Below, one piece after another: positions 57,775-64,000 of a stretch of DNA of 64,000 nt. Numbering within the stretch: position 1 is the first letter of the stretch; every line of letters starts with the position of its first letter. Source of the stretch: Sphingosinicella sp963974575 (lineage in GTDB: Bacteria > Pseudomonadota > Alphaproteobacteria > Sphingomonadales > Sphingomonadaceae); assembly GCF_963974575.1 (NCBI RefSeq), contig NZ_CAXBBQ010000001.1, forward strand, positions 558,001 through 622,000. The letters are read 5' to 3'. Under the pieces are notes generated by a model. That model was not told the origin of the DNA. It saw only the letters and a program-made list of their open reading frames with translations, and did no database searches. The translations under genes were made by a program, and so were the position numbers.

Positions 57775-59013
57775 ATGAGCAGCAAGATTCAGGCCGTTCG
57801 CGGCACGCAGGACATGGTGGGCGAGGAGGCCGCGCGCTTCGATCAGGTGATCGAAACGTTCACGCGCGTGCGCAGGCTCTATGGCTTCCGCCCCGTGCAG
57901 GTGCCGGTGTTCGAATTCACCGGCGTCTTCGCGCGCTCGCTCGGCGAAACGACGGACGTGGTTTCGAAGGAAATGTACACGTTCGAGGATCGCGGCGGCG
58001 AATCGCTGACGCTCAGGCCGGAGTTCACGGCGGGAATCGCGCGCGCCTACATCTCCAACGGCTGGCAGCAGCACGCGCCGATGAAGCTCGCCGCGTGGGG
58101 CCCGGCGTTCCGCTACGAGCGGCCGCAGAAGGGGCGATTCCGGCAATTCCACCAGCTCGATGCGGAAATCCTGGGGTCGGGCGAGCCGGCGGCGGACGTG
58201 GAGATCATCGCGCTGGCGCAGCACCTGCTCGATGAGCTCGGGCTTCAGGGCAAGACGGTGCTGAACCTCAACACGCTCGGCGACCCGGAGACGCGCGCCG
58301 CGTGGCAGGCAGCGCTGATCGCGCACTTCTCGGCGCACCGCGATGCGCTTTCGGCCGAAAGCCGCGAGCGGCTGGAGAAGAATCCGCTGCGTATCCTCGA
58401 CAGCAAGGACGCCGCCGACAAGGCGCTCGTCGCCGATGCGCCGCGGATCGACGCCTACATGTCCGCCGAAGCGGGCGCGTGGTTCGATGCCGTGCGCAAG
58501 GGGCTCGATGCGGCGGGCGTGGCCTATGAGCGCAACGAGGCGCTGGTGCGCGGGCTCGATTATTATCGCCACACGACGTTCGAGTTCATCACGGAGCATC
58601 TGGGCGCGCAGGGCACCGTGCTCGGCGGCGGCCGCTATGACGGGCTGATGGAAGCGCTCGGCGGGCCGCATACGCCTTGCGTCGGCTGGGCGGCGGGCAT
58701 CGAACGGCTGGCGATGCTGATCGAAGCGCCGGAAGCAGAGACGATCGACGCGGCGGTGGTGCCGATGGGCGAAGCCGCCGAGGCGAGAGCCTATGAAGTG
58801 CTGCAATCGCTGCGGCGCGCGGGAATCGCTGCCGAGCAGGCGTGGCGCGGCAATATGAAGAAGCGGATGCAGAAGGCGGACGCTGCGGGTGCGCGCTACG
58901 CGGTCATCATCGGTGACGATGAACTGGCGGCGGGCGAGGCGACGGTGAAGCGGCTCGCGACGGGCGAGCAGTGGCGCGTTGCGCTGGATGCGCTTCCCGA
59001 GGCGCTGCGATGA
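57775..59013 (+). CDS. hisS: Histidyl-tRNA synthetase
   Basis: The 412-residue class II synthetase has the motif-1 region (GTQDMVGEEAARFDQVIETF), motif 2 (LAAWGPAFRYERPQKGRFRQFHQLDAEILG), the histidine motif LVRGLDYYRHTTFEFI, motif 3 (PCVGWAAGIERLAML), and an anticodon-binding domain ending GEATVKRLATGEQWRV. Its stop overlaps the prfA start (ATGA), so hisS, prfA and prmC form one operon. Confidence 0.96.
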   Translation: MSSKIQAVRGTQDMVGEEAARFDQVIETFTRVRRLYGFRPVQVPVFEFTGVFARSLGETTDVVSKEMYTFEDRGGESLTLRPEFTAGIARAYISNGWQQHAPMKLAAWGPAFRYERPQKGRFRQFHQLDAEILGSGEPAADVEIIALAQHLLDELGLQGKTVLNLNTLGDPETRAAWQAALIAHFSAHRDALSAESRERLEKNPLRILDSKDAADKALVADAPRIDAYMSAEAGAWFDAVRKGLDAAGVAYERNEALVRGLDYYRHTTFEFITEHLGAQGTVLGGGRYDGLMEALGGPHTPCVGWAAGIERLAMLIEAPEAETIDAAVVPMGEAAEARAYEVLQSLRRAGIAAEQAWRGNMKKRMQKADAAGARYAVIIGDDELAAGEATVKRLATGEQWRVALDALPEALR

Positions 59014-60098
59014 GCGGCGTTCCCACAGCGCGTATCCGGCAGATCGAATCGCGCTATGCCGAACTGACGACGCAGATGTCCGCGGGTGATCTCCCGGCCG
59101 AGAAGTTCGTGGCGCTTTCCAAGGAATATGCCGAGCTGAAGCCTGTGGCTGAGGCCGCCCGCGCGGTGCGCGTGATGCGCGACGAGGCGGAGAGCCTGAC
59201 CGCGATGGTGAACGGCGGCGAGAGCGACCGCGAGATGGTGGCGCTTGCCGAGGACGAGCTGCAGTCACTGAAGGAACAGCTGCCGGACGCTGAAAAGGCG
59301 CTCGCCGTGCTGCTGCTGCCGAAGGACATGGCTGACGAACGCTCGGCGATCCTCGAGATCCGTGCGGGCACGGGCGGCGAGGAGGCGGCGCTGTTCGCGG
59401 GCGATCTTTACCGCATGTACCAGCGCTATGCCGAAACGCAGGGCTGGCGCGTGGAGACGATGGAAATGTCGTCGGCGGACGCGGGCGGGCTCAAGGAGGT
59501 GATCGCGAACGTCACCGGGCAGGGCGTGTTCGCCAAGCTGAAGTTCGAAAGCGGCGTGCACCGCGTGCAGCGCGTGCCTGCCACGGAAGCCTCCGGGCGC
59601 ATCCACACGTCCGCCGCGACGGTGGCGGTGCTGCCGGAAGCCGAGGAGGTCGACGTGCAGATCGACGAGAAGGACCTGCGCATCGACGTGTTCCGCTCGT
59701 CGGGCCCCGGCGGCCAGTCGGTGAACACGACGGACAGCGCCGTGCGCATCACGCACCTTCCCACCGGCCTCGTCGTCAGCCAGCAGGACGAAAAGAGCCA
59801 GCACAAGAACAAGGCGAAGGCGCTGAAAGTGCTGCGCGCGCGCCTCTTCGAACTGCAGCGCGAGAAGCTGGCGAACGAACGCGCCGGCGCGCGCAAATCG
59901 ATGGTCGGCTCGGGCGACCGTTCGGAGCGTATCCGCACGTACAACTTCCCGCAGGGCCGCGTGACCGATCACCGTATCAACCTGACGCTGCACCGCCTGC
60001 CGGAGATCATGGAAGGCGGGGGACTCGGCGAACTCGTCGCAGCGCTCATCGCCGAGGATCAGGCGGCACGGCTCGCGAACCTGAATGAAGGCGCTTGA
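59010..60098 (+). CDS. prfA: Peptide chain release factor 1
   Basis: The 362-residue protein has the RF1 layout: an N-terminal coiled coil, the PCRF domain (LEIRAGTGGEEAALFAGDLYRMYQRYAETQGW), and the catalytic GGQ loop in RSSGPGGQSVNTTDSAVRIT, which is followed by KALKVLRARLFELQREK. The RF1-type tripeptide region is PATEAS (…RVPATEASGRIH). It reads UAA/UAG. It overlaps hisS by 4 nt and prmC by 14 nt. Confidence 0.96.
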   Translation: MSGVPTARIRQIESRYAELTTQMSAGDLPAEKFVALSKEYAELKPVAEAARAVRVMRDEAESLTAMVNGGESDREMVALAEDELQSLKEQLPDAEKALAVLLLPKDMADERSAILEIRAGTGGEEAALFAGDLYRMYQRYAETQGWRVETMEMSSADAGGLKEVIANVTGQGVFAKLKFESGVHRVQRVPATEASGRIHTSAATVAVLPEAEEVDVQIDEKDLRIDVFRSSGPGGQSVNTTDSAVRITHLPTGLVVSQQDEKSQHKNKAKALKVLRARLFELQREKLANERAGARKSMVGSGDRSERIRTYNFPQGRVTDHRINLTLHRLPEIMEGGGLGELVAALIAEDQAARLANLNEGA

Positions 60099-60909
60099 TC
60101 TCGTACGGGTTGCGGCGGCGCGGATCGGCGGGGAGACACCGCGCCTTGATGCCGAACTGATCGTCGCCCACGCGCTTGGGATTAGCCGCGAGGCCTTGCT
60201 GCTCGGCAATCCGGAGGTCGCGGCGGGCGCCGCAGAGGCTTTTATTATCAGGCGCGCGGCGGGCGAACCCGTTGCCTATATCCTCGGGCGGCAGGAATTC
60301 TGGTCGCTCGATCTGGAAGTGGGGCCGGGGATTCTCGTGCCGCGCGGCGACACCGAAACGCTGATCGTGGCGGCGCAGCGGCTGTTTCCGGCCGATGCGG
60401 CGCTTCGCGTCCTCGATCTCGGCACGGGCTCCGGTGCGCTCGCGCTTGCCGCGCTTGCCGAATGGCCGCAGGCGACCGCGCTCGCCACGGACGTGTCCGA
60501 AGCTGCGCTCACCGTTGCCGTGCGAAATGCCGACCGGCTCGGCTTCTCGGACCGATGCAGCGTGCTGAAGGCCGACTGGGCCGAAGGGATCGCGGGGCGC
60601 TTCTCTTTAATCCTCTCCAATCCGCCCTATATCGGTGAGGACGAGGCGACCGGTCCCGGCGTGCGCGAATACGAGCCGCACGGCGCGCTGTTCGCCGGCA
60701 AGGACGGCCTTGAGGCGTATCGGCGCATCGTTCCCGCACTCCCGGCATTGCTGGAGGCGGACGGTGCCGCGATCCTGGAGATCGGGTGGCGGCAGGCGGA
60801 CGCGGTTCTGGCGCTGGGGCGCGAAGCGGACCTTCGCGGCACGGTGGAACGCGACCTTGCCGGACGGGATCGGGCGGTTGTTTTCCATCGCATCGCTTCT
60901 GTTTTTTGA
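60085..60909 (+). CDS. prmC: Release-factor glutamine methyltransferase
   Basis: The 274-residue enzyme has an N-terminal helical domain (LVRVAAARIGGETPRLDAELIVAHALG) and a Rossmann methyltransferase domain (VLDLGTGSGALALAALAEWPQATALATDVS). The substrate-Gln motif is ILSNPPYIGEDE. It methylates the GGQ glutamine of release factors. It overlaps prfA, its substrate gene, by 14 nt, the usual arrangement. Confidence 0.95.
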   Translation: MKALDLVRVAAARIGGETPRLDAELIVAHALGISREALLLGNPEVAAGAAEAFIIRRAAGEPVAYILGRQEFWSLDLEVGPGILVPRGDTETLIVAAQRLFPADAALRVLDLGTGSGALALAALAEWPQATALATDVSEAALTVAVRNADRLGFSDRCSVLKADWAEGIAGRFSLILSNPPYIGEDEATGPGVREYEPHGALFAGKDGLEAYRRIVPALPALLEADGAAILEIGWRQADAVLALGREADLRGTVERDLAGRDRAVVFHRIASVF

Positions 60910-61094
60910 CTTGGAATGCGCTGACAATGCCGCTAGAGCGGCTGTGCATGGGCGAGGACGATGATCCCCTCGCCGGGCACTTACGATAGGCAGAATCGTT
61001 TGGCGGTCGCTTCAAGACCCTTGCGTGGATTGCCGCGCATGTCCTGAACAACGACAGTCGGCTCGGCCGGCAGTATCGGGGAAAAGAGTATTTC

Positions 61095-61976
61095 ATGAGA
61101 AATGGGCAGCAACAGTCCGGTCGGCGCCGTGGGCGCGGTAATCCGCGTCCCCAGCAGGGCGGCGGTCGTGAGATGGGCAACCGCAACATGGAGCCGCGCC
61201 AGCGGGGCAATGCGCTTCAGCTGCTCGAGAAATACACCAATCTTGCCCGTGAGGCGCACCAGCAGGGTGAACGCGTTCAGGCCGAATATTATCTGCAATA
61301 TGCCGATCACTACCACCGCGTCGTCGCCGAGATGCGCGCCCGGCAGGAAGAGCGTCAGTCGCAGTACCAGCAGCACAACGATCGCCCGGATCGCCGCGGC
61401 CGCGAGCATGACGAGCGCGACGTCCGCGACGAGGATGATGACGGCGAAGACGATGGCGATGAGGACGAAGAGGGCGAGGGCGACAGCCGCACCCAGGACC
61501 AGCGTCGCGAGCGTCAGCGTTTCGAGCCGCGCCATCAGCGGCAGGACCGCCCGGAGCGGGGCGAGCGTCAGGACCGCCCGGAGCGCGGGGAGCGCCAGGA
61601 TCGCGATCGTCAGCGCCCTGAACGCCAGGAGCGTTCGGAGCGACCCGAGCGCCAGGAATCTCAGGAGCGCTACGAACAGGCGCGTCCGGCACCGCAGCCG
61701 AAACCTGCGGCGCAGCCGAAAGACGACGAGCGCGAAGATGAAGGTGCACTCCGCACGCTAGCGCGGAGCGCGCGCCGGCCCGATGGCGACGAGACCGTGA
61801 CGGAAGCCCCCAAGCGTCGTGGCCGCCCCCCCGCGAAGGCAAAGCAGCCTGAGGCTGCGGCGGAAGCACCCGCTGTCGCGGAAGCCGCCGTCGCGGTGGA
61901 GGCCTCTGAAGAGAAGCCGCGCCGTCCGCGCGGGCGTCCGCGCAAGGTTCAGCCCGTTGAGACCGTCGACGCCTGA
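61095..61976 (+). CDS. DUF4167 protein with Arg/Glu-rich repeats and AT-hooks
   Basis: The 293-residue protein has the conserved N-terminal DUF4167 block (RGNALQLLEKYTNLAREAHQQGERVQAEYYLQYADHYHRVVAEM, ~37-80), preceded by an RG-rich stretch. The middle (about 95-190) is low complexity: acidic, then repeats such as DRPERGERQ. The C-terminus has two AT-hook cores in KRRGRPPAK and RRPRGRPRKV. Members are alphaproteobacterial and nucleic-acid binding is likely (inference). The 185-bp gap before it shows no clear promoter. Confidence 0.88.
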   Translation: MRNGQQQSGRRRGRGNPRPQQGGGREMGNRNMEPRQRGNALQLLEKYTNLAREAHQQGERVQAEYYLQYADHYHRVVAEMRARQEERQSQYQQHNDRPDRRGREHDERDVRDEDDDGEDDGDEDEEGEGDSRTQDQRRERQRFEPRHQRQDRPERGERQDRPERGERQDRDRQRPERQERSERPERQESQERYEQARPAPQPKPAAQPKDDEREDEGALRTLARSARRPDGDETVTEAPKRRGRPPAKAKQPEAAAEAPAVAEAAVAVEASEEKPRRPRGRPRKVQPVETVDA

Positions 61977-62095
61977 TTTCCGCGTCGGAGGCCGCCGCTT
62001 GGTTCTGCAATGCAAGGTTCATGTTTCCGTCACGGGAACTTCATGCTAGCGCCCCCGCGCGTACCGCACGAGTGGTCGCGCTGAAGGGGACGATC

Positions 62096-63469
62096 ATGAC
62101 CACGCGCCAAGCGACATTGATTTCGGCATTCGTTATGATGGGCCTGTCTGCAAGCCTGCCGACAACGGCGATGGCGCAGACGGAATCGGTCACGCTCGAA
62201 CAGGCGGTCGCGAAGCTCGCCGCGTTGCAGGCGCAGCTCGAAGCGGTTCAGGCCGAAGTGGCGGCGCTGCGCGCGCAGGGCGCGGCCAACGCACAGCCGC
62301 CGCAGCAGCAGGCCGCCGCAGCGACCCCTCCCGCGCCTGCCGATCCGATCAAGGTCAGCTGGAAGGGCGCGCCCGAGATTTCCGCGAAAGGCTGGAGCTT
62401 CAAGCCGCGCGGGCGGCTGCAGCTCGACGCAGCGAACGTATCGCGCCCGGCGGGCATCGCTGATAGCGGCCTCGGTTTCACGAACGAAGTGCGGCGCGCC
62501 TATCTCGGCGTGCAGGGCACCATGCCCGGCGGTTTCGGATATCGCGTGGATATCGATTTCGCGCCGTCGTCACCCGAGTTCCAGGAAGCCTATATCGACT
62601 ATAAGCGCGGCCGGACGACGATCACGGTCGGACAGCACAACGGTTTCCAGGGACTCGAGGAGCTGACGAGCGACGTCAACACCAGCTTTATCGAGCGCGC
62701 GGCGTTCACCGATGCGTTCGGCTTCGAACGGCGCCTCGGAATTTCCGCCCAGTATCGCGGCAAGGCGCTGCTGCTGCAGGGCGGCGTGTTCACCGACAAC
62801 ATCGCCGATCTCTCCGATGATGCGAACAACAGCTACGGCTTCGACGGCCGAATCGTCTTCGCGCCGAAGATGGGCGGAACGCAGTTCCACGCCGGTGCCT
62901 CCGCGCACTACCGCGACACCGGCAGCGTCAGCGCGAGCACGCGCTATCGCCAGCGTCCGCAGGTGCACACCACAGACGTGCGTTTCATCGCAACGCCGTC
63001 GCTGCCGGTGACGGCGGAGACGAACTACGGCGTTGAACTCGCGGCGATCTCGGGCCCTTTCCACGCGGCGGCTGAAATGCACTGGATGAACGTGTCGCTC
63101 GCAGGCGCCGCCGATCCCACCTTCTTCGGCGGCTATGTCGAAGGCGGCTGGCTGATCACCGGCGAATCGCGCGGGTACAAGGATGGCGCTTTCGATCGCA
63201 TCAAGCCCGCCAATCCGGTTTCGGACGGCGGTATCGGCGCCATCGCGCTCAACCTGCGCTACGATCATCTCGACCTCAGCGACGCCGGGGTCGTGGGCGG
63301 GCGCCAGCAGGGCTATCTCGCCTCGCTGATCTGGAAGCCCACCGACTACGTGCTGTTCGCGCTGAACGGCGGCCGGATGGTCTTCCGCGATGCGGCAATC
63401 GCGGGGACCGGCGGCGACAGGGATTACGGGGCAACCGTCGTCGGCCTTCGCAGCCAGATCGACTTCTAG
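62096..63469 (+). CDS. OprO/OprP-type porin
   Basis: The 457-residue precursor has a signal peptide (ISAFVMMGLSASLPTTAMAQ), a periplasmic coiled-coil trimerisation stretch (VTLEQAVAKLAALQAQLEAV, then QAEVAALRAQ), a Pro/Ala linker, and a beta-barrel. The barrel has ARVSRPA-like strands (FTNEVRRAYLGVQGTMPGGFGYRVDIDF), SRGYKDGAFDRIKP, and a terminal Phe (GLRSQIDF). This is the phosphate-selective-porin family found widely in sphingomonads. Starts upstream of 62096 would bury the signal peptide. Confidence 0.92.
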   Translation: MTTRQATLISAFVMMGLSASLPTTAMAQTESVTLEQAVAKLAALQAQLEAVQAEVAALRAQGAANAQPPQQQAAAATPPAPADPIKVSWKGAPEISAKGWSFKPRGRLQLDAANVSRPAGIADSGLGFTNEVRRAYLGVQGTMPGGFGYRVDIDFAPSSPEFQEAYIDYKRGRTTITVGQHNGFQGLEELTSDVNTSFIERAAFTDAFGFERRLGISAQYRGKALLLQGGVFTDNIADLSDDANNSYGFDGRIVFAPKMGGTQFHAGASAHYRDTGSVSASTRYRQRPQVHTTDVRFIATPSLPVTAETNYGVELAAISGPFHAAAEMHWMNVSLAGAADPTFFGGYVEGGWLITGESRGYKDGAFDRIKPANPVSDGGIGAIALNLRYDHLDLSDAGVVGGRQQGYLASLIWKPTDYVLFALNGGRMVFRDAAIAGTGGDRDYGATVVGLRSQIDF

Positions 63470-63565
63470 AGCGCACTGCGTGGAATCGGGCGCAGGACGC
63501 GCGCTCTATCTCTATTGTTGTCGCATCGTTTGGGGCGGAAAGCCGGTTTCCACTTGATGCTCTAG
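63466..63565. repeat. ~100-bp extragenic repeat element with CTAGAGC ends
   Basis: The stretch starts CTAGAGC (63466-63472) and ends GCTCTAG (63559-63565). It contains GTTGTCGCATCG, then GCGGAAAGCCGGTTTCCACT before the right end. This matches, from memory, the well-known alphaproteobacterial intergenic repeat with a CGGTTTCCACTT core. Both convergent genes take their TAG stop codons from its terminal inverted repeat. Confidence 0.65.
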
Positions 63566-63852
63566 TCGATCGGCGAATCGCGCCAGACTTCGGGTTCGTG
63601 CGCGGCGTTCTCGTCCGCCACGCGCTGGTCGTGTCCTGATTCGGCGCTGAAGAACACAAGACCCATCAGCCCGGCGGCGAGCAGCAGGGACAGCACGATC
63701 GCTAGGCTGATCGCGAGCACGAGGTGCAGCGTCAACGAAACGCCTTCGGACGACAGATACCAGAGCGCAAGCGGCACGACCGCGCCGCCCGTTGCCAGCG
63801 CGGACAGCAACAGCACGCGGAAACGGCGGGCGGGTGTTTGCATGTCTTTCAT
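63562..63852 (-). CDS. Small membrane protein of unknown function
   Basis: The ~96-residue protein has two predicted transmembrane segments (FRVLLLSALATGGAVVPLALWYL and LHLVLAISLAIVLSLLLAAGLMGLVFF) and a short polar tail (SGHDQRVADENAAHEPEVWR). I recognise it as a widespread sphingomonad hypothetical but cannot assign a role. Start at 63852 (MKDMQ) or 63843 (MQTPA); neither has a strong ribosome site. Confidence 0.7.
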   Translation of the reverse strand: MKDMQTPARRFRVLLLSALATGGAVVPLALWYLSSEGVSLTLHLVLAISLAIVLSLLLAAGLMGLVFFSAESGHDQRVADENAAHEPEVWRDSPID

Positions 63853-63937
63853 TTGGCCGCGGTTCGCGTAATCTTCAAGCCGCCGGCAGACGCGCGCGTC
63901 AGGCGTGCCGGGCCGGCCTGCTGGGGAGGGCACGGCC

Positions 63938-64000
63938 ATGGGCATTGCATCGATACTGAAAGACAAGGGCGGCACGATTATCGCAGCGTCGCCATCGCAG
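63938..64000 (+). CDS. CBS-domain protein, N-terminal fragment (runs off the window)
   Basis: From ATG 63938, with GGGGAGGG 7 nt upstream, the frame reads MGIASILKDKGGTIIAASPS, the usual opening of small CBS-pair proteins (xVxDILKxKGxxVxxVxP). Only 21 codons are visible, so the assignment is provisional. It is divergent from the small membrane protein gene. Confidence 0.55.
   Translation, partial: MGIASILKDKGGTIIAASPSQ

Noticed and set aside
1..64000. CRISPR arrays, rRNA genes, insertion sequences and prophage structural genes
   Set aside because: No regularly spaced repeats, no rRNA signature stretches, no transposase and no capsid, tail or terminase motifs were found on either strand.

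Overview
The window looks like a high-GC alphaproteobacterial chromosome of the Sphingomonadales type. This rests on the gene families and their order: a GapR-type DUF2312 protein, a DUF4167 protein with AT-hooks, short type ribosomal protein L36, tolQRAB-pal behind ruvCAB, CoxS/CoxM-like subunits, a catabolic TonB-dependent receptor operon, and many GC-rich genes sharing ATGA or GTGA junctions. The genus cannot be fixed from the sequence alone; Sphingosinicella or Sphingomonas relatives are plausible.

Layout. (1) 1-1.7 kb: the start of an Hsp70-family gene, a scrap of a phage-type integrase, an HU protein and a PaaI-type thioesterase. (2) 1.7-3.3 kb: a mobile-element module read leftward, made of a GC-rich hairpin leader, a small sigma-region-4 protein and an MNT-HEPN protein. 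(3) 3.4-22.3 kb: an accessory catabolic cluster. A nine-gene leftward operon (TonB-dependent receptor, M19 dipeptidase-like protein, FMN alpha-hydroxyacid oxidase, M17 aminopeptidase, serine hydrolase, esterase, MFS transporter, second serine hydrolase, D-2-hydroxyacid dehydrogenase) faces an AraC regulator. Next come a DadA-type D-amino-acid dehydrogenase, an ornithine-cyclodeaminase/ketimine-reductase-family enzyme, a GlxA regulator and a CocE/NonD hydrolase. Together they suggest import and hydrolysis of a peptide, ester or depsipeptide containing D-residues and hydroxy acids (inference). (4) 22.4-26.0 kb: an integrase remnant, a second copy of the leader/sigma-like/MNT-HEPN module, an intact P4-type integrase and the tRNA-Leu(UAA) it has probably used as target. 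A 20-nt imperfect direct repeat (18/20) brackets the catabolic cluster.

(5) 26-64 kb: mostly core genome. It includes methionine aminopeptidase, radC, purB, gpmA, galE, rpmJ, pyruvate kinase, gapR, CoxS/CoxM-like subunits, yebC-ruvC-ruvA-dsrE-ruvB, ybgC-tolQRAB-pal, ispG, an M61 peptidase, ppa, hisS-prfA-prmC, DUF4167, an O/P-type porin and the start of a CBS-domain gene.

The strongest unexplained signals are these: an apparent sigma-54-driven small RNA at about 43,331-43,458, with two GTCCC-N5-GGGAC palindromes 31 bp apart upstream and an intrinsic terminator; the duplicated leader/sigma-like/MNT-HEPN module, whose leader hairpins keep their stems but change their loops; and two genes (ruvC and a HAD hydrolase) whose only sensible starts are CTG codons. 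All functional statements come from reading motifs; no database search was run.
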